The position numbers were made by a program, and so were the translations under genes. 64,000 nt of DNA from Hedera helix (Eukaryota; Streptophyta; Magnoliopsida; Apiales; Araliaceae). Positions 46,858-59,920 of this stretch are shown piece by piece (position 1 is the stretch's first letter; each line of letters starts with the position of its first letter). The stretch spans positions 44,853,967 through 44,917,966 of the forward strand of contig OX359281.1 of assembly GCA_947179155.2 (NCBI GenBank). The letters run 5' to 3'. The notes beneath the pieces were generated by a model. The model saw only the letters and a list, made by a program, of their open reading frames with translations, was not told the origin of the DNA and made no database searches.

Positions 46858-49800
46858 ATGGGCGGCTCTGGGAGACGAAGCGGATCTATGATCATAGTTG
46901 CAATCCTCTTCTTTGGTAAAAATCATACACTTTGCTCACAGATCTAATTGTAATATTGTCTTGTGTTGTTATTTGTAGATTTGTTTGGGATCACATTTTA
47001 TCTTTTTCCATCATTTAGCTTACAAATTTGTGTCTTTTAGTTAGAGATTAAGAATACTCAGATCTGAACGAGTATTTGGAGTAATATGGTGACACTTTTA
47101 TATTATGTTAAGATAGATGAAGTGATACACTAAAACATCGAGGTGAATACTGCAGTTAAATTATGCTGATCTGGTAACTGTGTCGAAGATATTCTGGGAT
47201 TGTTTGATAAGCTACAGTTTTAACACATGCAATTAGATTACGAATCAGATCTTTGATAGATTTGAAAATATGGTTAAGTTCATATATTTGAAGCTGATAA
47301 TCCTAAAGATAAACTTTTTTAGGATATTTTTCTGAAAATTCATGTGATGCCTATGTCGGAAACAGTAGATGCATGTATATTCAGACATTCCATTAGCTGA
47401 TACTGTAAATCAGTACATAAAAATTGAAGTGGAATCAATGCATCCAATTGATGTCAATCACTAGTTCTAGCCACTAGCATATGGGAATTCTTATATCTAA
47501 CTGTCTAAGTTTAGACGTACTATATTACAAAAAGAGTTTCATTTGTAAGATTTTACAAAATTTAGGAATATACTTTTGTTTCATGTTTATCCCTAAATTT
47601 GTTAAGTTTTTAGTTATTGATAGCATGATAATGTAATTGTGATGGTTAACTTGAGAACATTATGTTACTTTTTTTTTTTTTGGAACAATATATAACATTT
47701 GGCGAACTGGGCTCTCTTTTGCGAGATAGAGTATTTCTTAGTGACAAACTGAGTAAAATGTTGACAAAAATGTAATAAATGCTCTAATTTTGTATTTGAG
47801 GGTATCTATTTAAGTTTTTTATTTTTACAAGTAACCTTACTAAATTATTAGTAAATTTATTTTTTAAAAGATAATGTTTATTGAAAGTGACTCACCAGAC
47901 ACAATTTTGCACCTGTATATATGCTAAAAGCTAAGCATGATCTATAAATTCATGACCCTTACTGTCCTATGTCTTGTTATACATGACTCATTCTATGGCT
48001 ACCATTCTGCTTATTTTTTATGAGTCTGTAACATATATAGGCTTTCCTTGGTTAGATCAAAACAAAAAAGTAATTGCCTTTTGTGCTCTACTCGCCTACT
48101 GATGATTGAATCTTGTTGTGCATGAATTTAAATTAACTTTAGTATTAATATTAATACTAAATAACTTGAAATTGTCTTGCAGGTTGTCTATCATCAATTT
48201 CCATTGCAAAAGAGGAGGCCACTAAGTTGGGGACAGTCATTGGGATAGATCTTGGTACAACCTATTCTTGTGTTGGTGTTTACAAAAACGGTCATGTTGA
48301 AATTATAGCCAACGACCAAGGAAATCGTATCACCCCATCATGGGTTGCTTTCACTGATGGTGAGAGATTGATTGGTGAGGCTGCAAAGAATCAGGCAGCA
48401 GTCAATCATGAAAGGACTGTCTTTGACGTCAAAAGACTTATTGGACGAAAGTAATGCATCTTATTTAGTGTCTGTACTATATTATTATATTTACTATAAG
48501 TATAAGAAGTGCTAACCATTATTTGACAGGTTTGACGACAAAGAAGTTCAGAGAGATATGAAGCTTTTTCCTTACAAAATTGTAAACAAGGATGGAAAGC
48601 CATATATCCAAGTCAAACTGAAGGATGGGGAGACCAAGGTTTTCAGTCCTGAGGAAATCAGTGCTATGATTCTAGTTAAGATGAAGGAAACAGCCGAAGC
48701 ATTTCTTGGGAAGAAAATCAAGGATGCCGTGGTTACAGTTCCTGGTGAGTTAATACTTTAATAACAACTTAAATATATTTCACGCATTTGATACTTGACT
48801 ATTGCCTCGGTAATATATATTAGTTCTTATTTTCAACGCTATTTGCAGCATACTTCAATGATGCCCAAAGGCAGGCTACCAAGGATGCTGGTGTTATCGC
48901 GGGACTGAATGTTGCCAGAATAATAAATGAACCAACAGCCGCAGCCATCGCATATGGCTTGGACAAAAAAGGTGGTGAGAAAAATATTCTAGTCTTTGAC
49001 CTTGGTGGTGGGACATTTGATGTCAGCATCTTGACGATAGATAATGGTGTTTTTGAGGTTCTTGCCACAAATGGAGACACTCATCTTGGAGGTAAGGATC
49101 TAGCTTGGCATCTTATCTCTGTTCATTCTTTTCAGGTAGAGACATTATCCTCATACGTTACACTATAGGACTTCAACCATGAAACAGATATCTGTACGAA
49201 CATGAAACAGATATCTGTACAAACAAGATAGTATAGTAGCTGGATCGCTCAAGTAAAATAGAATATAAATGTTTCAAATCTTCAAAGTTTAGCACGTCTT
49301 TGTCTCTTCTAAGTCGCCAACGTTATATGGTTCGACTTGAAAATGTGGAAACAAGGAACTAACTGAAAATGATCCATTAAGTTATTTTTTTCAGCATGGA
49401 AGAGAAAACAAATGTTTTATACCAACAAGGAATAGTTTACAACAGTTGCATTTTGTGGAAACTTTTCTATTTATGTATGTCTGCTAAAAGTTCTATTTTC
49501 CTGCAGGTGAGGATTTTGATCAGAGAATTATGGAGTACTTCATCAAGTTGATCAAGAAAAAGCATGGAAAGGACATCAGCAAAGACAACAGAGCTCTTGG
49601 TAAGCTAAGGAGAGAATGTGAGCGTGCCAAGAGAGCCTTGAGCAGCCAGCACCAGGTCCGCGTAGAAATTGAATCTCTATTTGATGGTACGGATTTCTCT
49701 GAGCCATTGACCAGAGCTCGATTTGAAGAGTTGAACAATGATCTGTTTAGAAAGACAATGGGACCTGTTAAGAAGGCTATGGATGATGCTGGGTTGCAAA

Positions 49801-51073
49801 AGAACCAAATTGATGAGATTGTCCTTGTTGGCGGAAGTACTAGAATTCCAAAGGTTCAGCAGCTCCTCAAGGACTACTTTGATGGGAAAGAACCTAACAA
49901 GGGTGTCAACCCAGATGAGGCAGTTGCTTATGGTGCTGCTGTACAGGGAGGCATCCTAAGTGGGGAGGGTGGCGATGAAACCAAAGGTAATATATTATTG
50001 TTGTTATTTTGTTTTCTTTAGTATGATTGCTGCACATGTTATTTTTCATTAATTAAAATGAATAATAGGAAGATCAAATATCTTAAAACTGATGTGTAAT
50101 ATGATGAACTCAATGCAGATATCCTTCTTTTGGATGTGGCCCCTCTTACCCTTGGGATTGAAACTGTAGGCGGAGTAATGACCAAGTTGATCCCTAGAAA
50201 TACTGTTATCCCAACCAAGAAATCTCAGGTTTTCACTACATACCAGGATCAGCAGACTACCGTCTCCATTCAGGTACTTTTTTACTTTGCTCTTAATTTC
50301 CAACAGAGGGTCTTGTTAACTACCTCTTTTCCTATGGTTCCCATTTCAAAAGTGGAAAGTAAGTTGCACGTGCTTAAAACTTGGCTTATTTCTGCCTTTC
50401 TCTGTAACAGGTTTTTGAAGGTGAAAGAAGTCTTACAAAGGATTGTAGGCTACTTGGAAAGTTTGATCTCTCCGGAATAACACCAGCCCCAAGGTTTGTT
50501 CCTGACTTGGTTGAATTTCTTTAAATTTCGTAAAGCTGTTCTCAGAGATTTAACCCCGATTTAATCCTGCATTTGAACAGGGGAACACCTCAAATAGAAG
50601 TCACATTTGAAGTTGATGCAAATGGTATCTTGAATGTCAAGGCAGAAGACAAAGGCACTGGTAAATCAGAAAAGATTACCATCACCAATGACAAGGGACG
50701 CTTAAGCCAAGAGGAGATTGAGCGGATGGTTCGTGAGGCAGAAGAGTTTGCCGAGGAAGATAAGAAGGTTAAAGAGAGAATTGATGCGCGTAACAGCCTT
50801 GAGACTTACATCTATAACATGAAGAACCAGATCAGTGACAAGGACAAGCTTGCTGACAAGCTTGAATCCGATGAAAAGGAGAAAATCGAAACAGCTGTGA
50901 AGGAGGCTTTGGAGTGGTTGGATGACAACCAGTCCGCTGAGAAAGAAGACTATGACGAGAAGCTTAAAGAGGTGGAAGCTGTTTGCAACCCAATCATCAC
51001 AGCCGTTTATCAAAGATCGGGTGGAGCCCCTGGTGCAGAAGCAGAAGACGATGACTCCCATGATGAGCTGTAG
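46858..51073 (+). CDS. BiP: ER luminal binding protein BiP (Hsp70)
   Basis: Eight exons (46858-46915, 48183-48450, 48530-48744, 48849-49091, 49507-49986, 50119-50273, 50411-50493, 50581-51073), all with GT-AG junctions, encode 664 residues. Residues 1-28 form a signal peptide (hydrophobic [19 protein letters not shown]). The ATPase domain carries the Hsp70 signatures [13 protein letters not shown] (from residue 41), [13 protein letters not shown] and [17 protein letters not shown]. The substrate-binding domain includes [20 protein letters not shown] and the lid helices follow. The C-terminus DDDSHDEL is the ER retrieval signal. The protein folds and holds clients in the ER lumen, helps translocation and restrains unfolded-protein-response sensors. 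The start is the first ATG giving the signal peptide. Intron 1 is 1.27 kb; intron 4 contains a ~24-bp tandem pair (catgaaacagatatctgtac). No lesion was seen. Confidence 0.97.
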
Positions 51074-52132
51074 ATAATCTTAGAAATCTTTACAAGTTTT
51101 TGTTGAGGTGGAGATACTTGAAGAAATTTCTACCTGTAAAACTGCTTGTATTTGTATTCTTTTATGTTTATGATCCTTTTAGCTGCGCGTTTTAATCCTA
51201 GACTAGATTGCTACATGCATATATATTTCGGTTAAATGTCTTTTTGATCACTGTATTATAAGTAAACCGAGTTTATTAACTTTTTTTTTTACATCCAAGT
51301 AGCTTAACTCCAATTTTTTTATAAAATTTTGAATTTTCGTTTAAATGCATCGACTTTTAATGGAATTGACAAATAAGCAGTTGAGTTGTCAAAAAATAAT
51401 TATGTGGCAAAGATGTTGCGGATCTGGAAGGATGACATGGCAGGGATGATGCGTATATTTATTATGCAAAAACTAGAATTGCTAAAAATAACCTTTTAAT
51501 TGCTAAAAAAAATGAAATTACCTTTTCAAAAACAAAATATTTTTAACATAATTGCATTTTAATTGCTAAAAAAATATTTTTAACATAATTTTTAAATTGC
51601 CTTTTAATTGTTAAAAAATAATGATCTAAGAAACATTTAACCCTATATACTTCTTTTCTATTCAAAACTTACTTGGCACAGTGGAACATCAGCTATCAAA
51701 GGACACTTTTTTAAACAAGTCCACGAGACTCGAGAGAATTGAAGAATGATAATAGTTTGTGACATGTAGGTACGTACGTACGTACAACACTCGCGTTTTG
51801 GTCACTATCTTCGTATATAAGCTATTGAAAGTTTTACATGTAATTTAGTGCCTATTAATGATAATTGATGAGCTTCTTCTAAAAAAAAAAAATATTGATG
51901 ATCGAGCAATCCTTTTTCTATACCTTGTAAAACCAACCATTCTACTCTCTGTGTTTTATTCTGTTGGGAGTTCGGATAAAAGTGTTATCTAACAGTATCT
52001 GGCTCCTCACTGAAGTATATTAGTTATCTGAAGGGAGGTTTTGCACTTAGAAAGCAAACAAATGCACGCACCATGATTTATCATTAACATTATCTGGATC
52101 TGATGTGATACATGCATTATCACTGAGTGTAG
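51074..52132. other. BiP 3' flank and spacer
   Basis: The first part is probably the BiP 3' UTR. A (GTAC)n tract lies near 51771-51786. No upstream exons of the following ABCF3 relic were found here. Confidence 0.5.
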
Positions 52133-52413
52133 GATTTGGATGGATGCTGTGGAAGCCTTAATTCAGGGTCTTGTTCTGTTCCAAGGAGGCGTGCTGATGG
52201 TATTGCATCTTCCATATTTATCTCCATTTGCATCAAAATTAGTATAGAGTTATGTGTAGGATTTCATTTATGTATTAAGTTGACCTCAACTGCATCTGTA
52301 TTTACTTGCAGCTGATATCTGGAAGTGTTGATCAGCTGTGGGCTGTATCTGAAGGCAGGGTGACCCCTTTCAAAGGGACATTCCAGGATTACAAGAAATT
52401 ACTCCAGTCCTAG
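52133..52413 (+). pseudogene. ABCF3/GCN20-type ABC protein, 3'-terminal pseudogene fragment
   Basis: Only the last two exons remain. Exon 52133-52199 reads DAVEALIQGLVLFQGGVLM, with a 4-bp duplication (gatg) breaking the frame just before it. Exon 52312-52413 reads LISGSVDQLWAVSEGRVTPF then KGTFQDYKKLLQS and stops. The segment VSHDEH that should join them, containing the switch histidine of the second nucleotide-binding domain, is absent from both exons and from the 112-bp intron. Intact ABCF proteins have two nucleotide-binding domains without membrane segments and act in translation control. Nothing of the upstream gene is present. Confidence 0.82.
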
Positions 52414-52730
52414 GAGATTTTCAATTCAATTTTGCTTGCGGATAACTTTGGATATAAAATTTTGTGAGCAGAATGATGCTGGTACTAGCAGATTCAAAGT
52501 TGTAGTAACTTGTAGATACATTGACGGATTATGTAAAACCTTGCCCTCTTATCCTTGATAAACTTACTTCCCGGTACCCCAATAACTTTGCCCTGATTTT
52601 TGTTGTTGGGATGAATCAGAAGATCATCTGCCTTCCATGGACGTCCCAGCCAGCCAGCTACCTGTCTCAACTTTCTTTAATTTTCTTTATTTTCTTTCAA
52701 GTTAATTGATCAAAAGCATTCCTTAATTTC

Positions 52731-52764
<34 letters not shown>

Positions 52765-53510
52765 CTTCCAAGGGGAGGCCGGGGGGTTTGGTTAGTGTAA
52801 TATATATATGTATGTTTCAGTCACATTGAAGTTTGTAAATTTTTGTTAAGAGTGTATTTGACTAAATTACAAGGCCTTTGGTTCTCTGCTTGTAACTATA
52901 GTCCAAGTAGTTTAGCCTCTCATGGCTTGTAATATATCCATTTCTCCTCAACATGCATGCTCTACTTACTTTTCTTCTTCTTGGATCGATTTATTTATTA
53001 CTAAAGAGACGAGGGAGTCCATGTAACGGTTGCAAAATTTCACTAAACAATACTTTCCTTGCTGAGTTCAAACTTGTAGTACTGATTTTTTTTTCCCTCC
53101 TAATTTTTATTATATACATATATTTTGGTATTATATTTATGAGGACGTATGTATGTATGTCGTATGACTATATATCTGTGTTTGTTTAAGGCGTCATGGT
53201 GAGGTAAAATGAAATATTTCAGATAAAAATAAAATGATAGTTGTTCTTCTTTTCTCGTAAATATTAATGATGGGTGAATTAAATCCGAACGTATGTACTA
53301 CATACAAACATATAAAGTAAGTGGAGTAAGTATATTTTTATTTTCCAATAGAGAATTGAAATAAGCAATGTTCACATTACATTTCATAGCTTCACAAAGG
53401 AAGATATATAGATTGGTGGGTATGTATTAATTTTCTGGTTCATTAAGTTGCTCTGTAGATGATATTTATCGAAAGGTAATTCTCACTACTTCCAATTTGT
53501 TATATAAATA
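52414..53510. other. Intergenic spacer
   Basis: No gene was recognised. A (TA)n run lies at about 52734-52762. Confidence 0.45.
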
Positions 53511-53747
53511 AGGAAAAATTATTAGTTGGTGCTGAGACAATGTCAGTTAATACCCCACATCAATTACATGTTATCATTTGTATGAGATTTGGACAAATCT
53601 CAACAAATCAGTGGGTTCAGACATTAGATTTGCTTAAACCTCATACAAATGGCATCATGTAATTGGTGAGAGCATCATCTGACCCTACCTTATCCTCGAA
53701 GTCCTAAATAATTACTCATAAATAAGGGTCAACGGAGAATTTTTCCT
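53511..53747. mobile_element. ~237-bp foldback MITE
   Basis: The outer ends aggaaaaatt and aatttttcct are perfect 10-bp inverted repeats. Inside, aattacatgttatcatttgt and the inverted aattacatgatgccatttgt continue into a ~40-bp imperfect inverted repeat. The target-site duplication is unclear, so the superfamily is unassigned. Confidence 0.65.
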
Positions 53748-55091
53748 GATTTCACATACTCTCTTTGCGCGACTTCCTTCAATTTTTTTTCTTATTTTTA
53801 ATACTCCACACAAAAAGAGTAAAACAAATTTGTAATAAAAAAAAGAGCATGGTTAATGTTAGTGTTCCTTTTCCAAAGTCAAAATTATTTAGCATTCCTT
53901 TTTCAATGTATATCATATTATTTTCGGTAAAAGAAGATGATAAAATTAAATGAGGAATGAATGAATGATAGCATTAAAAAACTAAGGTAACAATGGTATT
54001 AAAATGAAAAAATAGACGAATAAATTTGGACATGCAAAATAAAATAAAAATTAGCTAGGACAAATAAATAAACTTGAACCCCGCTTTAACTAATTCAAGT
54101 AGAAACACAAAAGAGGTAGGTAACTTCCTAGAAGGCCGGCCGTTCTTTGGATTGATACTCTTGTGTGTTTCAGTGTGTCCTCTTGATTTGGACGAGATCA
54201 ATTGATGATAGGATTTATTTGGGTGCCGTGGTAGTAATATGGAAATTCGAGATTAACAAATTATTAATGATTGCCCTTGGCTAATTAATATCAAGATCGA
54301 GTGCTTTTGTTTTGTTGGTAAAATATATAAGGAATATAGATAAGTTGTGGTCCTAATATTTACTTAATTAGTAGTTAAGGGAATAGAAGACACTAGCTTC
54401 AAGGATTGGAAATGACAAATCCTGGCTTAGCTAGGGATGTCAATAGACAGACTGGGGATATAATACTCGTCAGTATATATGAAAATAAATATTACGTAGT
54501 ATTTCTCTAAATTCGTTTCGTACGCTAAACTAGCTGTTAAACAAATTAATTGCGCAAGTTAGCTAGCTCTGCGTTAAGAAAATTTCATATCCACTTAGCT
54601 GCATATATATTTTGTACTACTCCCTCCTCCCGTGTACACCTTACAACCATACCAAAAAATAAAAATAAATAAATCATCCAATCGAAAATTTTTGAAACTC
54701 TTGAATCATAAATAAATACTTATATATTAATACAAATACTCTTAAATTAAATCCTATACCACCACGTAAATATTCAAGCTAGCTCCCACGCCTACCCACC
54801 CAAAAAAGTGAAAAATTAATATGCCACTATATTAATTGGATGGATTAAAGTCGACGACTTCCGGTAGAATTAATTAATGTTGACCGACTCAAACCTAAAT
54901 GCCATTAACGACGAAATTAATTATGCGTTTTTGGTTGATTAAATAATTGCATGCATGCTGTAATTTTTGTTTTATGAGCTGAAGAAAAAGAGTTGTAATA
55001 AATCACATGATTTCTTTCCTTCATCGTCCTTTTTTGTCGTCAACAACGTACATTAGGTAAGGTATTTTGCACGTACGTACGCCTGCCTTTG

Positions 55092-55173
<82 letters not shown>

Positions 55174-55758
55174 CATGCATGCAATAGATCATCCTCTGAT
55201 GAAATTTCTATCTATCTATCTATCTATCCTCTATATATCTTCAAACCGTGAAACTTTAACAAGGGTCAGTTTCTGTTTATTACTAGATAAAAAGCTAACT
55301 AAACAAATAAAAAGATAAAATGGCCAACAATATTTGTATTTTGATGGGGAATAAAATAGCGATCAATGATGAGTCGCGTTACATATAACACACAAATCAT
55401 TAATTCTATCTTCTTCTTACTTATTCTTAGAAATTAGTCGCAATATTCTAATTTTAACTTAACTTAGAGAATGCAAATACACACACGGTAACCTAATATT
55501 ATATCAGTCACAAGTCAAGTCAAATAGTGTTTAAATCCATCCGGACAGAAGCCAATTCAACCGTCTTACTCTAACCAATCATCCACTCATAATATTGTAT
55601 TTGCCAGCCAGCCTTTTAAAACTTAATTCTTGGCCTCTTCTCCCTTTAGATCCTTCCTCCTATGTAACACAACACAAATATATAGGCCGGGTAAATCAAA
55701 CAAGAAATTAGTATGCCAATAACAAACTCTTTCAAATTTCCATCTCTCATTCATTAAA
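53748..55758. other. Intergenic stretch
   Basis: No gene was recognised. An ~80-bp (TA)n run lies at 55091-55170 and (CTAT)n at 55208-55228. The last 100 bp may include the former trehalase promoter. Confidence 0.5.
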
Positions 55759-56597
55759 ATGGCTTTTTATCAGTCCAAACAGCCCAAAACAGTCATTTTC
55801 CTCTGTTACAGTCTCATCTTCTCAATATTAATTTTGGCATCGACAGACAGCAGCAGAATTACAAGGTCCTACTCCAGAAGCCCAACCATGCTTGCTTGCC
55901 TACAGATTTGGGCCCAGTAATACCCACAACCCCATTAGTCAATTTTCTTGAAAATATTCAGGAAACTGCCCTCAAAACTTATGGGCCAAGGGGATTCGAT
56001 CCGAAACTTTACGTGGACATGTCACTCAAATCCAGTCTTTCGGATACCCATGAAGCCTGCCTTTAACAAGCTCCCCAAGACTGACTGAGAGTGGTTCAGT
56101 ATTAGCCTGTGATTTGAAGGGTTTCGTAACAACTACTTGAATGCTGCTGATGAGGATTTGGTGGTATATGTTGAGCGAGCCCGTTGATTTTGTTTCTGAG
56201 CCGGATGGGTTTAAGCCTAAAGTGGATAACCCGGAGGTGAGGGCTTGGGCATTATATATAGGTACATTCACTTTGGTAGAATTTGAGCCGGAAAGTGTCG
56301 GGCCGGGTTTTGGAGCACCCGCAATTGCATACACCGCTTCCTCTGCCAAACCCGGTTATAATTCCCGGATCTCGGTTTCGAGGGGTTTATTCTTACTGGG
56401 TAATTAGGTTAGTTAGTTGTTGTTTGTGTTAATAATAATGAATGCCATTTTGATTTATATTTCTTCATCTTTTGGTTATGTTTGTCAATTGCCATCACGA
56501 GTAATTAGTGCTAAAAAAGGAAAGCAATACTTGAATCAAGTGTTCTTAGTTAATTTACCAAAAATGACTCAAAGAGTGAGGAGGATTCAGTTGTGTT

Positions 56598-58000
56598 TAG
56601 TGGCGGAACCAGAAAGTTTTTAAAGGGAGTCAAAATACATTAGTAAAAAAAAATTATTTATTGACGCTTGGAGTGCTTCTTTCGGTTGTACAACTGAGAG
56701 GAGACAACTGTATCTTGCGAGTCTGCATAATTTGAAAACGTATCAAATTTTGTTCATTTTCAGTTGTTGAAAAAATATTCTTCTCAATATAAACTACCAG
56801 ACGAGTCATTCATCCATTCGTCTCCCATCGCAGAGAATACTCTTTCAACAGTAGCAATCGCAACTGGTAAAATTAAAGCTAACTCGATCAATCGATATAC
56901 CAAATAAAAGTCATATTTTTTCTTGTTTCAATCAATTATGATGGTTATCGGAGTAGTTTTACTTTCACATTCAAAAACAGATGAGCCTATTTTGGTAATA
57001 AATAAAAAACAAAAAAAAAACTTTCAAAAATCAAACTAACAAACTGATTGTTTATATAAAAATTTGATATGCAACTCCTTGGCTTCCTTCCTCTACAGAA
57101 GACTTGAAATGATCCAATTTCATGAATTGACAAAATATCATTATATTTGGCTACTGCTCCAAACATGATAGAAGACTTTCATATTAATTATGTTAATCTT
57201 AATATAATAACTTCAAAATTATGTTTAGAACATGAAAAATTATAGAGAAAAAAAAGTAATTTAAAAGTTATTATAAGAATATAAAAAACCTTAAGAAACA
57301 TAATTACAATTATATATACTCAAGAAAAATCTAATATCAAATCTAATGTATTGGAGTCTTAATAAATCTCTTACGTTAATATATTTAATTTGATTCTAAT
57401 TATTTCTCAAAATATATTTTAAAATCCTAAATAGCCTAAGAGGCATTTGAGCTATAATATGTATTAGAGGGGTTGGTGACTTATATATAATTTATGTATT
57501 TTATTATTGATATAATAATTAAAAAGAATGCATGAATTAATAATAAGTGTATCAGTGTATGTATTCAGATCGCATTCAAAAAAATATGTGCAATTTATTA
57601 GCCTGTGTTTATAATATTAGTATTATAATACTTATGTCAACCATCAGAATAATATGTGCAATTTATTAGCCTGTGTTTATAATATTAGTATTATAATCCT
57701 TATGCCAACCATCTTCCGTTTTACAAAGGACCCCATATTAAATAGTAAGAAAACAATGGCATTCTGAGAATCGAACTTGAAAGCCAACTATCTTCCGTTT
57801 TACAAAGGACCCCATATTAAATAGTAAGAAAACAATGGCATTCCGAGAATCGAACTTGAGACCTCTCGCACCCTAAGCAAAAAGTATAGCACTAGACCAA
57901 CTGCCCATATGATCAATTCATATATATAGATATATATACTTAACCTCCGGAATAGGGGGGGTCATATGATCCCCCTCGCCCCCCCTTGGTTCCGCCAGTG
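56598..58000 (-). mobile_element. 1.4-kb hAT remnant with transposase relic
   Basis: The ends TAGTGGCGGAACCAG and (inverted) CACTGGCGGAACCAAG form terminal inverted repeats. The 8-bp duplication GTTGTGTT flanks them exactly (56590-56597 and 58001-58008), as in hAT. On the minus strand, about 56912-56762 reads YRLIELALILPVAIATVERV then FSAMGDEWMNDSSGSLY, the C-terminal dimerisation region of a hAT transposase with an internal deletion and stops. Tandem duplications lie near the right end. It cannot move by itself. Confidence 0.87.
57583..57862. repeat. Two successive tandem duplications inside the hAT remnant
   Basis: A 68-bp unit starting aatatgtgcaatttattagc occurs at 57583 and 57651. A 79-bp unit containing atcttccgttttacaaagga occurs at about 57705 and 57784. 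Copies are nearly identical, so the duplications are recent relative to the insertion. Confidence 0.85.
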
Positions 58001-58044
58001 GTTGTGTTAGAGAAAACCAAATCAACTTGAATATAGACAGACAA

Positions 58045-59427
58045 CTAGATACAACCCCGCGCGTTGCGGCGGGATTATTCGTTTTGTTAAAAAAAATTAA
58101 AAATTATTTAGATTAATCACCAATCAATTTGAGATAATATAAAAATAAAATTATGGAATATAATATCAATTTAGAATTAATGCAATTTTGGGATATAATA
58201 TCAGTTTAGATTTGTATTTATGAGATAATATTAAATTTTTTTGTCTGATTAAGGAATTTAAAAATTAAAAAAATTATGCATGAATTTTTTTTGTAAATAA
58301 AGTTCTAAAGCCCAATGATGGGATAATATTACATATTTTTTTGCTTGAGAATTATTTTTAAAAAAATTAAAAATTCAAATTATTGGATAATATCATATAT
58401 TTATGTGTCAGAGTTATTAGCAAAAAATGAGATAATTATTTTATTGTCTGTGAGAATAGTCTGAATGTAAAAATAATTATTTTTATGGTGAGTATGGTTT
58501 GATTTTTGAAAGCCGGAAAAATATAGAAATATCCAATTGTGAGATGTGATATGTATATCGAATTAAGATATGTTGAATTATTCTGTGTATGTGAAATAAT
58601 TTAAAAAATGGGAGTATTAAGGTTTCACTGAAAGTGCAAGCTGCGAGTAACATTTCCAGTAATGTTTCATCATAGAGCGACACGTGGCATAAGTTTAGAT
58701 TTAACGTGGGATTGAGATAAATGGTATAATATTACGCTGTAATATAATAAATGTTGTTATATAAGTGTAAATAAATGGTATAATATTACGCTATAATATA
58801 ATTAAATTAGTAATGATAACATTTTTACAGTTGAGATTAACAGAGCACTTGAGATTATCAAAACAGTTTAGTTATGTACTGATTTTGTTTTTAAGGATAT
58901 AATAATTATGTTTGAACATAATTAAATTTAGATTTGTAGTGATCGTGTAGATTATACCATACATTATAAAAATAATTTTGTTATTATTTATGTGTGGTAT
59001 AATATTGTAAATGGTATATAATGGTTAGTAAATTGTATTTTTTTACTTGTTTAAGGTATAATGTGTAGTATAATATTATAAAATACGAAAAGCAGGAGTA
59101 ATGGTTCAGCCCAATTTTGTTATTATTTATTTAATAATAATATGTATGATATAATATAAAATATAATATTATAAATGGTATATAATATTTTAAAATTCCA
59201 AAAGCCGGATTTAATGGGTAATTATGGTTAGTAATTTGGGAAGTAAGTTATATGTATGGTATAATTATATAAAATGTATAATATTAGAAAATTACAAAAA
59301 GTGGAGTAAATTCCCAAAATCGTAGTAAGGATTGAGGGTATTAAATACTCAAGACATGTATTTTATTGTGAGAAAGCCACTTGTCAAGCAACGGTGTTAT
59401 GTACTGCATTTTAGTATATATAATAGA
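58045..59427 (-). mobile_element. Non-autonomous Helitron-like element
   Basis: Read on the minus strand the 3' end shows a GC hairpin (cccgccgcaacgcgcgggg), a short spacer and CTAG followed by T, the Helitron CTRR-type end and insertion context. The 5' end at 59427 begins TCTATTATATATACTAAAA, resembling the TC(T/A)-type Helitron start, although the base before it is C rather than the expected A. The interior is AT-rich with repeated ggtataatatta words and no Rep/helicase frame. It makes no target-site duplication, as expected. Confidence 0.68.
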
Positions 59428-59881
59428 GTTACTAACTAAATTGGTATTATTTATAATGAGACAATGATTACGTGTTTAAAATTTGATTCTTGTAAAGTGT
59501 TTTGTTTACAGAGTTATTATGTTCATCATGCATGCATGCAGGGGCTTGTTGGCAAGTAAAATGTTCATATGAAACTGCTAAAGGGATGGATTGTGACTAA
59601 TCTTATTTCACTCATCCAAGAATTTGGATATGTTCTTAATGGTGCAAGGGAATATATATTACACTAATAATAGGAGGTTAGTTCTTGTGACTGTTGCTCA
59701 TCTTATTCAAGGTTTAGTTATCATTCATGCATGTACACTAATTCTGGACTGATATTACTAAATCATATTTCTGACTCATTCAATTTTTTATTTCATTCAC
59801 CAATAATTATTTAAAGTAAATTATACTTTGCAGGTGGGACTCTTGTGCAGCCAGCCTCCGCTAGCTCTTGAGTGCAATGAT

Positions 59882-59884
59882 TGT

Positions 59885-59915
<31 letters not shown>

Positions 59916-59920
59916 ATAGA
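59882..59920. repeat. (CA)n(TA)n microsatellite inside a trehalase pseudoexon
   Basis: About 24 bp of CA repeats followed by TA repeats interrupt the exon between the codons for MIV and NRTGDLDLV. Confidence 0.9.

Noticed and set aside
56026..56349. 107-codon minus-strand frame
   Set aside because: It is antisense to trehalase exon 1, whose plus-strand reading (EPVDFVSEPDGF, HSLW-NLSRKV, PLPNPVIIPGSRF) clearly matches the family.
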